Positions 52,457 to 64,000 of a DNA stretch of 64,000 bases are shown in pieces. Location: positions 14,708,925-14,772,924 of the forward strand of contig NC_079426.1 of the NCBI RefSeq assembly GCF_026213295.1. Direction: 5' to 3'. Made by a program: the position numbers and the translations under genes. The DNA is from Gadus chalcogrammus (lineage: Eukaryota; Chordata; Actinopteri; Gadiformes; Gadidae). Numbering within the stretch: the stretch's first letter is position 1; each line of letters opens with the position of its first letter. The notes below the pieces were generated by a model. It worked only from the letters and a program-made list of their open reading frames with translations, ran no database searches and was not told the DNA's origin.

Positions 52457-55400
52457 AATCACACATACAAGTACACTTATACGTGTACATTTTACAAACA
52501 CATATGCAGGCCTAGTTGAACTAGAAGAAGAAACAATCAGTCATAACACAGTACAAGCCACCACAGCTTTTGTCCAGGGCTCATCTTCCAGGCAGCCAAG
52601 TGCAGTGATAACTCCCTCGGACACTTCCTTTCTCCTGGCTGTGGGTGGAGCTTTGTTCAAGAAGCCTGCCGGGTACCAACCAGTTATCTCCCTTCCCCGG
52701 CTGGGTTCCCCTACCACCGTCTGTGTCTTCCAAACACAGCACACACACATGCTTCAAGGTTGGAGCCTGGAGGGGATGGGGGGGTTGTTTGTGTGTGTGG
52801 GAGGGGGCACCCTTGGACATAGGAGGAAAGAGGGGTGTGGAGGAGGGCGGGGGGGATTTGTAGCTGCGGGCGCTGGTCTTTCAAAAGGGAGGCGTGTTAA
52901 TCTTATTTTTTGCAGCTACAGCGGTGGCTGTTCTGCTGCGGATTTATACGTTAAGCCGAATTGAAAAGGGCAGCATCCATACATTTGAAACGAGACGTGG
53001 CAGAGTCGCATCTTTCACAAAATCAATTCTTTCCTATATTGCCATCCTCCGCCCTTCTCTATTCTGACTGTACTATGCAGCAGATGGCAGCATCAGTTAC
53101 GGCTCCACAGTGGCACCACCTCTCGCACACAGACACACACAGACACACAAACCCACTCCGCACTCACGCTCACACACAGGTCTAGTCCTGCCCCAAATAG
53201 GCTCTCATCTCTGGTTCAGTGTTATATTCCGGGTAGCAGCCCTACTGAGAGTTTTATGTATGGAAGCTTTGTATTCCATATGGACAGAGGAAATCTTAAG
53301 AAGTGAAAAACATGGGCATTGCATTAGGTGTGTTTTAATTATCATGGCAAAGACAGTAATTAGCGAGTTGTCAAATTTATAAACTAATGGAAAAGCATGC
53401 CGGAAGGCTTTCGGCAAGTTGCCAGAATCCTTGCTGTAATCCTTGGTGTATTTTTAGAAAAAAAAGTATTTCAGCAGTTCCACTCTAAAACTGTATGCTA
53501 TTTGTAATTGTGGTGAATAAGTAAGTATGCTTCCTTCTAGAAGTATTTCATACATTTACTTGATCAACTTAGGACTATTACGAAAATAAACTGCTTTATG
53601 TTGGTCTTTTGAACTGCTTAAGTACTTATTTTCTGTGTGCAAAGAGAGCTATAGACCCTGAAAGAGGTTAGCTGGACTCCCAGACAAGGGTCTGCTAGTA
53701 AGGAGGACCAAAGCCCAATAAAGATAACCCTTGTGAATGGTATGGTGATGCAACAGTGTTCATGAAACTGGGAGATGAAAGAGGAGGAGCAATGCTAGGG
53801 GAAGGGTTAAAACGCACGGTCCTTAATCCTTTTGAATGAGGACGGCGATGGTGGTTGTGATGACGCAGTTCACCAATGGCTTCATGAGGAAGAGAACGAG
53901 GCGATTAAAGCGAACAGAGAACAAACGAAGGAGACGGCAAAACGGATAGATGGTTGACTTTTCAAAAGCCTCTCTTTGTACCATTGATGTCAGTCTGGTA
54001 CTGCGGCGTGAGTGTGAATCTGATGAGCACACATCAACCTCAACCCCCAGGGTCCTCAGCTCCACAGCACTCACACAGAAACCTGGTGATGTCAGGCCTG
54101 GGGAAGACCAGCTAATCTGAAGCCTGAAGAGGCATCTGGACACTCTGACATCAAGAGAAAGGACAGTGCCACAGAGCTTCATGCTAGATGATATTACCCA
54201 ATGCCAGCCACATGCGTCATTTAGACGCATGGGGCAGCATTCTGTAGCATGGGGAGCAGGAGAGGTTGGACAACGGACGGCAACTATAAAACCCTCCTTT
54301 ACCACTCAAACAGTACACACACACACACTCGCACACGTAATTGGTAGAAAAAGTGCAAACCTTAAGATGAGCATTGCATGAAATTTATAGGAAGCAAGCT
54401 TCAACGCAATGACACAAATAAGAAGTACCATATGTGAAATTCATCACACAATTGGAAGAAAGGAATCTATATGCCCTTACGCTTACTGTCAGCACACACC
54501 GCACCTTCCATTAGCCTCAATAACACAAGACCCTTCTCTAGTGAGAGCCCCCCTTCCAGCTCCCTCTGCCAACCAAATCCAGTCCCCATCAGCAAAGAAC
54601 TGTGCGCCGTCTCATTGTCTCATGTCCAGATACGTCATTGAGCAAAAAGCTGAATTGAAGGAGATTTTTGAGTGTAGGACACATGCTCTTTACTGAATGT
54701 ATAATATAAATATATATCATACAATGTATGGGGTACAAACAGAACCATTGGAATCTGCACAAGGGTGCACAACATGTACATGACTGAGATGGTTTACCTG
54801 AGCCAATGAAAGTTGTCCTTTATTAATTATCCAATAAATACAGTCAATTTCAACTGGAGCGCGAATTATGTACGGTGGTCAATAATTGCAATGGGGAAAC
54901 AAAACACGTGATAAGACAATGTTGTCAAATATGGATATATCATTTTTGATTTCATGAATCGGTTTTCTATTTGTGCTTTTGCATTCAATTACATTTAAGG
55001 TGTAACATTATAAACAATTAATTGAACTACAACAGACACGCTTGAATCGGGATTGGAGCCAGCCTACGTTGCCAGGGATCCATCTACCCCATGTGCCTCA
55101 ACGAAGGGTTGCTTTGGCAACAATAAAATATTTTTTCACTTGGCTGATAGTTGCGCAGGGTCGAAATGCATCAGACGATTTCTCAAAGGAGGATTGCCAA
55201 TCGAAAGCTAGAAGCAGTTTATGAGGTTTCCCTGTGACAGCGAAACCACAACAATTCCAGCACGATTGGCAGCCTAAAGTAAAGATGAACGTACCTATTT
55301 TAAAGCGCCAAACAGGCAGGTCGCGCGCCCCTAACTAATAAGCCTTAAAGGAAACACATCAAATAACACACGAGGTGACTCCAGAGATACACACAGAGAG

Positions 55401-55630
55401 GAGAAGAATGTTTACTTTTTTCGAAAATAAAGTCGAAATAAAAGTTAAAACATTTGATATATAAAGCGTAAACGCGGATGTGCGCATGAGAAAGAGACGC
55501 GCCAAAGCGTCTTTCCCAGACGCTCTGTTGGACATGTAGGCGTCTACAATAACATCCGAGTTTACATAATTTAAATGGAGAATATGCAACAACGAGAAAA
55601 AACACCAGATTAAATTAAAGTGAATAATAC
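52457..55630. other. Upstream of gabrp coding exon 1, no gene seen
   Basis: If the leader exon is near 55.7 kb, this is intronic. Frames such as the one at 53823-54305 lack family features or splice partners. Confidence 0.5.
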
Positions 55631-55908
55631 CTGTAAAGGCAGATGACCGATCGAACCTCATATATCCAATCGTATCCAGGAAATAAGGATCCGAAACATA
55701 TTTTCGCACTGAACATTACAGTCTTGTAGGCTAGACTTAAATCAGCTTTTGACGGCAACGGCACCTGCTGATTCGCGCGCGCACTTCTGCCTGCAAATAA
55801 ACAACTGGTTGTGCTCCGTCAGCGATCTCTGATAAACTACTGTTGGGGAGCGCACGGCAGCGGCGTGCGCAATGACGCACGGACAAGGCTGCTTGTCTCA
55901 AGCTTTAT
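55631..55908 (-). promoter_or_regulatory. Candidate gabrp promoter and 5' untranslated leader exon
   Basis: On the minus strand a CATAAA-type TATA-like motif (55908-55903) is followed by about 150 bp unusually rich in CpG (55745-55890). A plausible splice donor, TTTACAG before GTATTA, ends at 55631. Coding exon 1 of gabrp has an upstream acceptor, so an untranslated exon is required somewhere above 49.4 kb. This is the most promoter-like place seen, but nothing in the sequence ties it to gabrp, and a promoter for a plus-strand gene beyond it is possible. Confidence 0.3.
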
Positions 55909-55909
55909 G

Positions 55910-58900
55910 CCTCCTATCCTGTCCTTTGAACATATTTAAAAGAGATCATGCGAAAATTGTGCAACAGAACAACTCTTGATAACGACTATATGTTAAAATG
56001 GATTACATCATATTTGTAATGCATTTTTATTGGCTTATAGAGAAATAAAGACGATGCATAGTGCCTGGAAGTTGTACAATATCAGCGTGAACGTCAATCC
56101 ATTGTTTAACTAATGCAATTAACCTTAAATGGCTATTTAACACACTTCAACAGTCTAGCAGAAACATTCAAAACATTCTCTCCATTGCTTCATTCTTAAG
56201 TGCTCCTGTCTGCTCTCGTTTTGCGCTTCACCGCAGCGCGTTCTATTCTAGACCCATTGTCATCTCCAACGGGGTCAATGAAAATTAAAAAATTCAGAGC
56301 TGAGGTGCCCAGGGGAAAATCTGACATCCACAGGCACCGTCTGCCAAGGTGTTTCTGATGGATGGAGCACGACAAGCCTCTCTGTCTCGGGGCCTCACCT
56401 CTGAGCCTTCTGTGTGGGTGCAGTATAGCGCACCGGGAATAACTTCCATAGAGCTAACTTACTCTGTGTGAGAGAGGATGGGCGTCCTTCGACAGGAGCT
56501 GATGCTGGCCCTTGGATAACAAAAGGGCTAACAACAATGTAGATACTTATAACACATGAACTCCAAGGGACCCTATATTCATATTATAGCAATACATTGC
56601 ATATAGACTCTCAACCACAATAGTTCTTGATGGGGGTGCATGATTAAAGCACACATTAAAGTCACATGTTTTCCTTCTCCAATATTTCCCTACAGTAAGG
56701 CCGGAGCCCATGTCCATTGAGCGAGGCAGATGCTTTCTTCAAATGATTTACACAGGCCATTACAGCATCGAGGTCTTCACGGGACACACAGGCAGACCGC
56801 AGTCATCTGCCTGCATTGATAATATTAAAAATTTCTGCATTCCACGCGTATGTGCTTTTGTAAATAACCTGCTTGAATGTATGGCTGCTAAATGATTCCC
56901 TTGGGTCTGTTGTGTCCTCATCAATCTCCTTAAAGATGGTGAATAGTACCCCCCTCTCCCCTTCCCCAGGCTCTTAGTATTTATGCCTACGGTAGTAAAG
57001 GGGCAGGATTGCACTAGAGCTGGCATCTCCTTCAAGGTCGCCCCCCCCCCCCACCCCCTGCCCCCTCTACTCTAATTCTTTGTGGTGACAAGATCACATG
57101 TGATTAATCTCCCTCACACACGACTTCACGTCTGATTCTAATCCAATTTCCTGCAGGAACACCTGAACCCCCTCCCTTCCCCTCCCCCCCAGCTGTCTGC
57201 TGCACAGCGTTTCAATACAACAGTACTCAACAGTCCTGCCTGCCTGCCTGGTACAGGTGCGTGTCCTGATCGCCCATCAGGTCAAACCCCCGGTCATTAA
57301 AGCCCTGCTCATCCCTGGAGTGGAGACCAAGCTAATGCTTTTATGGCTGGCTGCTGTGATCTGGGATTTACTGTGCGTTGCGAAGGGGGTCAACAAGGTT
57401 GGATGTTTTGTTTTTAAATGAAGGATGAGCCGAGGCTAATCCATATGGGATATCTCATGAAGACTACGGTGTACTGATTGAACGGGGAAAGTGTTTCAGT
57501 TGCTGTATTTATGTAACATCAACTCTTACAATCAGGACAAGCTCGCTGCATCACAGCACTAAATCATAGAGGTGATTCACAGTCCTGTTAGAGGATTTCT
57601 GAACATTTCCATAAAACATCCATGTTAGGGCGGAGTAAAGTGAGCAAATCCTAAATGCATAGCACCCTTCTTAAATCTGCTTTGCGAAAGCTTTACATGT
57701 TTTAGGATTCAGCGATTACTATAATTCATTGCATTTATATAGCACTTCTCAAAGAATCCACCAAGCTTTACATAGTGAGTCCAGGGCATATCATATTACG
57801 GACCATGCACTACTAGATGAACATACTGATGGATCATTCTGATTAAAGCACGCGAGTGGCACGGTGACATGATTTATTTTTGGACAACAGAGAAAGTCTA
57901 TGGCACTGAAGGCGAAGTCTGTTTGTCAGCGTATGCCTGACAGAAATAAAAATACTAGTGGGCAGTGGAACTCAATGGGGAAAGCAGCAATGGTAAAAAA
58001 GAACAGAGAGCTATGCCTTTTTCAAACTTTAAGCCATCAGATTTTCTTAACTTTATGGATTCACACATGTCTGTCATAAAGACGTTTTGTACATGAAACT
58101 TGCTTCGAAGCCATCTGGCAGTTTAGCCACTAAATGGTTTTAAAAACAAAGAACAAGAAAAGTCTCTAAAAGGGACAGGAATTTAATACAGGTAGAACAC
58201 ATATTTAATGGTAAAGGCATTTGATGCTTACTATTAAAGACACTGCCAAAGTCTCTGCATGTCAGGGACGTTGTAAGGTGTAGTTTACAATAAGAGTCAC
58301 AGGGGAATATGCTAATTTGTGAAATAGTAAAGTACTCCCTGTGGTGCATTAGCACACCTATCATCTCTATGGAGCAAATAAGTTGCCTTTTATCCCCTAT
58401 GTTCATTAAACAGTAACAGATGCTGCGATCATTGAAAGGACAGCAAAATAGAACATGTACTATCCATAGAGAGTGTATAAAACATACACATAATTGGACA
58501 ACATGAGAGTGCTAGGTGTCTTTGGTATATAAATCATGTTGGCAGTGAACAGGGCTGTCAAATTAACCTCTATTAATTGCTGACGACAAAGCCACTACGG
58601 TATTGTATTAACCAGTGGTAGGTATCCCCCATTGTCTCTTCAAGGGGATTTATTTGTGTTTAAAATAAGAGGTGCACAGGGGCGCTCTCAAGGCAGCAAG
58701 GTGACCTTGGACCACCAGGAGATGGATCTCCTCTCAAAGCCCTTGAGGATTCACCCATTTTACCTCCATTTTAATGGACGAGCTTAAGCTGGGAGCTGGG
58801 ATTCTGCAGATCCCATCGCTAGGCGCTGTCCAGTGTATAGCTTACACCCAGTGCCCTTGAGACAGAGGGGTGAAGGCCTGGGGCCCCATCTGACAGTGGC

Positions 58901-58948
58901 TCCTCATCTCATTGACACATTGACATATGTTGAAGTTACACCAGAAGC
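55910..58948. other. Intergenic DNA, no gene seen
   Basis: Contains a TTGCATTTATATAGCACTTC segment near 57728, a motif common in dispersed fish repeats. Otherwise nothing recognised. Confidence 0.55.
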
Positions 58949-60859
<1,911 letters not shown>

Positions 60860-60867
60860 CTAGATGA
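60860..60867 (+). repeat. Target-site duplication, left copy (second hAT)
   Basis: CTAGATGA, identical to 62895-62902. Confidence 0.8.
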
Positions 60868-61270
60868 CAGAGACGGGCCGTCAGGGCCAGCAAAGCCTTC
60901 TCTGCTGGCCTAGACCCTTTCAGAACAATACATTATTTTTTATAAAATATATAATTTATACCTTTTAATATATATATATTTTTCATTCTATCTATTTCAA
61001 TAAGTTTGTTAACATAGGTATTTATTTATTTTTTTCCTTCAGTTGCGTTGCCTCCAGCGCGATAATATATATATTAGAGCCCTTATCCAATCAGATTATT
61101 TCCCTGCGCTGTCTCCGGGTAAAAAAAAATCTAGACGAGGCCTTCAGAATCGTGAGAGAATCCACTCGCTGTTGATATTAATGGGACTATGTTGTTGATT
61201 GACATGTTCTTCAACCAATCAGATTGGTTGAAGTATGCCGAGTTGGGCGTATCTTTTTACACGTCTAGAC

Positions 61271-61850
61271 CTGTGTTCGAAATCGTTCCCTATCATGGAT
61301 GTAGTGCACTAAATAGGGTGCACGCCATTTTGTAGGGTGTTCGAATTCTCAGTGGTCCACTATATAGTGCCCTATATAGGGCACTATATAGTGGACTTAA
61401 AATAGGGTACATACGATGTTCCCTACATATTACTCCCGTATACCACAATGCAATGCGGTTGTATTTTTCCAGGGGAGAAGAAGAAGCCGAATAACCGCGA
61501 AAACTAATACATTTAATGATGGAGTCTCCGGCTTTCGTTTAGAAATGTCAACAATTTATTTGGGATTTGACATAGAATATTTAACATTCAAAATTATTTA
61601 AACAAGGAAATGTAACATTCAACATCAATACAACCTCCAGCTTTCGTCGTGAGTGCCCGGTTTGTTTACATGATGTGGGCGCATCTGTCTGCGTCACACA
61701 AATACCCGGCGCATTTACTGACGCAAATGACGTTTAGAAATGTTCAGCGTAGTGTCCGAATTCTCGTTCCGTATTCCCTATATAGTGCACTATATCATAC
61801 ACTATATAGGGAATAGGGAACGAGTGTATAGGGAACGATTTCGAACACAG
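61271..61850. mobile_element. 580-bp palindromic DNA element (MITE-like)
   Basis: The terminal inverted repeats are about 23 bp and begin CTGTGTTCGAAATCGTTCCC; the right end read inward is the same. The interior repeats the motif CACTATATAG in both directions, including a 42-bp perfect palindrome at 61355-61396 and an imperfect one around 61776-61816. No clear target duplication was found. It is inserted inside the hAT relic, so it is younger than that element. Confidence 0.75.
61355..61396. repeat. 42-bp perfect palindrome
   Basis: Centred between 61375 and 61376. Each half reads GTCCACTATATAGTGCCCTA (20 bp) plus one central base. Expected to form a cruciform or hairpin. Confidence 0.9.
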
Positions 61851-61966
61851 CTCAGGCCTTCTAGCTGGCCATGTCGTTTGGCGCCATCAGAAGGGAAACA
61901 AAAGGAATTACAACTAGCTAGCAGCGAAATTATATTGATCATTAGATTAGATTCATTTGAATTACA

Positions 61967-62380
61967 ATGGATGCCAGAGGAGAAGGAGTGGATATTGTGG
62001 CCGACTTGTTGAAAAAGTCTTTTTAGAGAAGGATTTTCTCAGAAAAGCTAGAAATTGTGAAACAGGGACGACCAACCCCGCAGCTAGCTGCTCTGACCCA
62101 GCCGGGCAAAGGGTTTGTGCGGCACTTTCAATCCAGCAACTACGACAGGTATAGTTGGCTGACAGCGTCAAGTGGTCATTGTAATCTGTATTGCTGGGAA
62201 TGCTTGCTATTTGCAACGGATTGATGTGGTGTTTGGAGCCACGGTGGGTTTTCCAACCTGAGTTGTCTTGCAAAGGCGGCATTGAGACACCAAAGTACGG
62301 CGGGCCACTTGCATCCATCGTTCGGAGACACCCGAGTGGGTTTTCCAACTCAATGCGCAAGTAAGAAGGGAAACAGAGCT
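61967..62380 (+). pseudogene. Decayed hAT transposase N-terminus with TTF-type zinc finger
   Basis: From ATG at 61967 the frame reads MDARGEGVDIVADLLKKSF, stops (TAG), then continues in the same frame with EIVKQGRPTPQ, FVRHFQSSNYDRYSWLTAS, YCWECLLF, a second stop (TGA), then GVWSHGGFSNLSCLAKAALR and HQSTAGHLH. The order Y-x-W-L...C-x-x-C-L-L-F...G...W...H-x-x-x-x-x-H is that of the TTF-type zinc finger at the front of hAT transposases. The two in-frame stops and the absence of the catalytic domain show that it is inactive. Confidence 0.7.
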
Positions 62381-62894
62381 CCACAACGAAATCGCGCTGT
62401 GGTTGATTTGTAAAGCCTATATTAATATTATTTTGGTTTATAAAAAAAATGCCTGTGTTCGTTAAAGTGACATGTGATTGTTTTGAAATGGTTCTTGTTT
62501 GTTAGCATTGAATATGTATGAATTTAATGCAAAACTCCTCTAAATCAAGCACAGGTTCTAGGAAAGAAGCACGTACTTTACCTCGTGTTTTACTAAATTA
62601 CGGAAGATTTTTGGCTGCATTCACGGACAGTCGGAAATTGTAGAATCTGACGAATATTACAGTCTTTTCAGCTTCTGACTAGGGTAGGCTACGTGCGTTT
62701 TGTTGTGGTTGTTTTGGCTTACAAAAAAAACAACAACATTGTTCTTAAAGCCCTTTCAGTTGTCAGGGTTATAATGGGTGGTTACATCAACATGGCAATC
62801 ACCCTGACGTCATTGTTAAGTCCTTTTTGAAAAGCGGTTTAATTCAGGATGATTGCATTGAAGACCTCATGGTAAAAGTCACGGCCCGCCACTG

Positions 62895-62902
62895 CTAGAT
62901 GA
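62895..62902 (+). repeat. Target-site duplication, right copy (second hAT)
   Basis: CTAGATGA, identical to 60860-60867. Confidence 0.8.
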
Positions 62903-63699
62903 GCTCCAGACAGTCTCAATACTAACAATGGTCTAGTTATAGAGTATAAATAGCGCAGACAGTGAACTAAAATCAATTACCAAGGTCCACAAGGGACTAG
63001 GTTTCAGACGATGATCCAACTGTACACATTAATGAACAACAACTTAAAACAACTAATTCACATAATTTCTTAGTTGCGTAAAGTGTTCTTGCAATACGAA
63101 CAAACTTTGATTGGACTGCTGATTCATTTCGGAAAGTGTCAAACTCATTGGCTGAAAAATGACCGAACATTTGGTATAGTGCCGTTTTGAATCATGTGAT
63201 TTACGCTGTAAACATTCAATACTAACTCCATAACTATCTGGGGCAATCCATTAATTAAATAGACATTGTGTCCACGTCTTACATTTGTTTTACTCATATC
63301 ATTGTTATATCATATTAGAAACAGCAGTTTCAGAATGTTCCTGTTGTGTTACCAATTGTCTGTTACCAAGCCATACATTCATAAGCTCTGCCATTCAGGG
63401 TGGCCGACATAATTAATCACACTTGGTTGATACATAGGTACAGTAATATTTGTACCGAAACAAAGCATAGAATATCCAATGCATAACCAATAAACCCTAT
63501 TCCTTCCCCCCCTGCAATATGTGTGAGAGCTGTTTCCATGGTAACATTCTGAATTTATGTTTGCTGATGTCTATGGGGGATAACTGTAAAATGGAATACA
63601 TGGAAACAAATTAAATACAGATCCCACATGTCTCCTGTCCCAGTATAGCAACGGTTTATAATCCTTCTACAATCAATATTTTTCTTGTTCTCTCACTGA

Positions 63700-64000
<301 letters not shown>

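Larger units (their letters stand above)
60868..62894 (+). mobile_element. hAT DNA transposon relic with nested insertion
   Basis: Perfect 8-bp direct repeats CTAGATGA flank the element (60860-60867 and 62895-62902). The left end CAGAGACGGGCCGT and the right end read inward, CAGTGGCGGGCCGT, are terminal inverted repeats starting CAG, as in hAT elements. A decayed transposase start lies at 61967-62380, and a 580-bp palindromic element lies inside at 61271-61850. The C-terminal catalytic part of the transposase is missing. Confidence 0.8.

Noticed and set aside
53823..54305. 160-residue minus-strand frame
   Set aside because: Initial residues and composition show no domain, and no consensus splice partners were found. 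It is probably chance.

Overview
The window is vertebrate nuclear DNA, almost certainly from a teleost fish. The evidence is a split gene with GT/AG introns coding for a vertebrate-type GABA-A receptor subunit, fish-type repeats (a tRNA-derived SINE, hAT-like DNA transposons, a non-LTR reverse transcriptase) and a very high load of dinucleotide repeats. About fifteen (CA/GT)n tracts of 75 bp or more total roughly 2 kb of the 64 kb, alongside several long (GA/CT)n tracts. Such a density is known from cod-like fishes (Gadiformes), but the species assignment is inference.

Only two protein-coding genes can be supported, both on the minus strand. (1) A GABA-A receptor subunit of the pi type (gabrp; a fish zeta-type paralogue is the alternative) has nine coding exons between 49351 and 21069. 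They join without a frame error into 463 residues, with signal peptide, Cys-loop, four membrane segments and the PAR anion-selectivity motif. Its coding exon 1 has an upstream 5' UTR acceptor, and a CpG-rich segment near 55.63-55.9 kb is a candidate promoter and leader exon. (2) An unrecognised gene at 15870-13596 has four coding exons. It has a good TATA box, and its first exon is a 15-bp coding minisatellite giving about 60 degenerate pentapeptides (E-G/S-L-x-Q/P), followed by two unique exons. It is the best candidate for something undescribed.

Layout: 1-9.2 kb is intergenic with microsatellites and a 33-bp CCAAT-bearing minisatellite. At 9248-10175 lies a short non-autonomous LTR element. 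At 10579-13167 lies a 2.6-kb hAT-type element with an 8-bp target duplication. At 13.3-16.0 kb is the repeat-protein gene; at 16.35-16.75 kb a small hAT-like repeat with a (CA)n tract; at 17.0-18.2 kb a 5'-truncated non-LTR reverse transcriptase. The gabrp gene occupies 21.07-49.4 kb, with a SINE, two short inverted-repeat elements and many microsatellites in its introns. At 51.25-52.46 kb is a 601-bp tandem duplication. At 60868-62894 is a second hAT element, with an 8-bp duplication and a decayed transposase zinc-finger region, interrupted by a 580-bp palindromic element. The window ends in an inverted copy of the 16.4-kb repeat.

The two genes show no functional link. No rRNA, intact tRNA gene, CRISPR array or virus-like gene was seen. 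Most long open frames here are translations of microsatellites.
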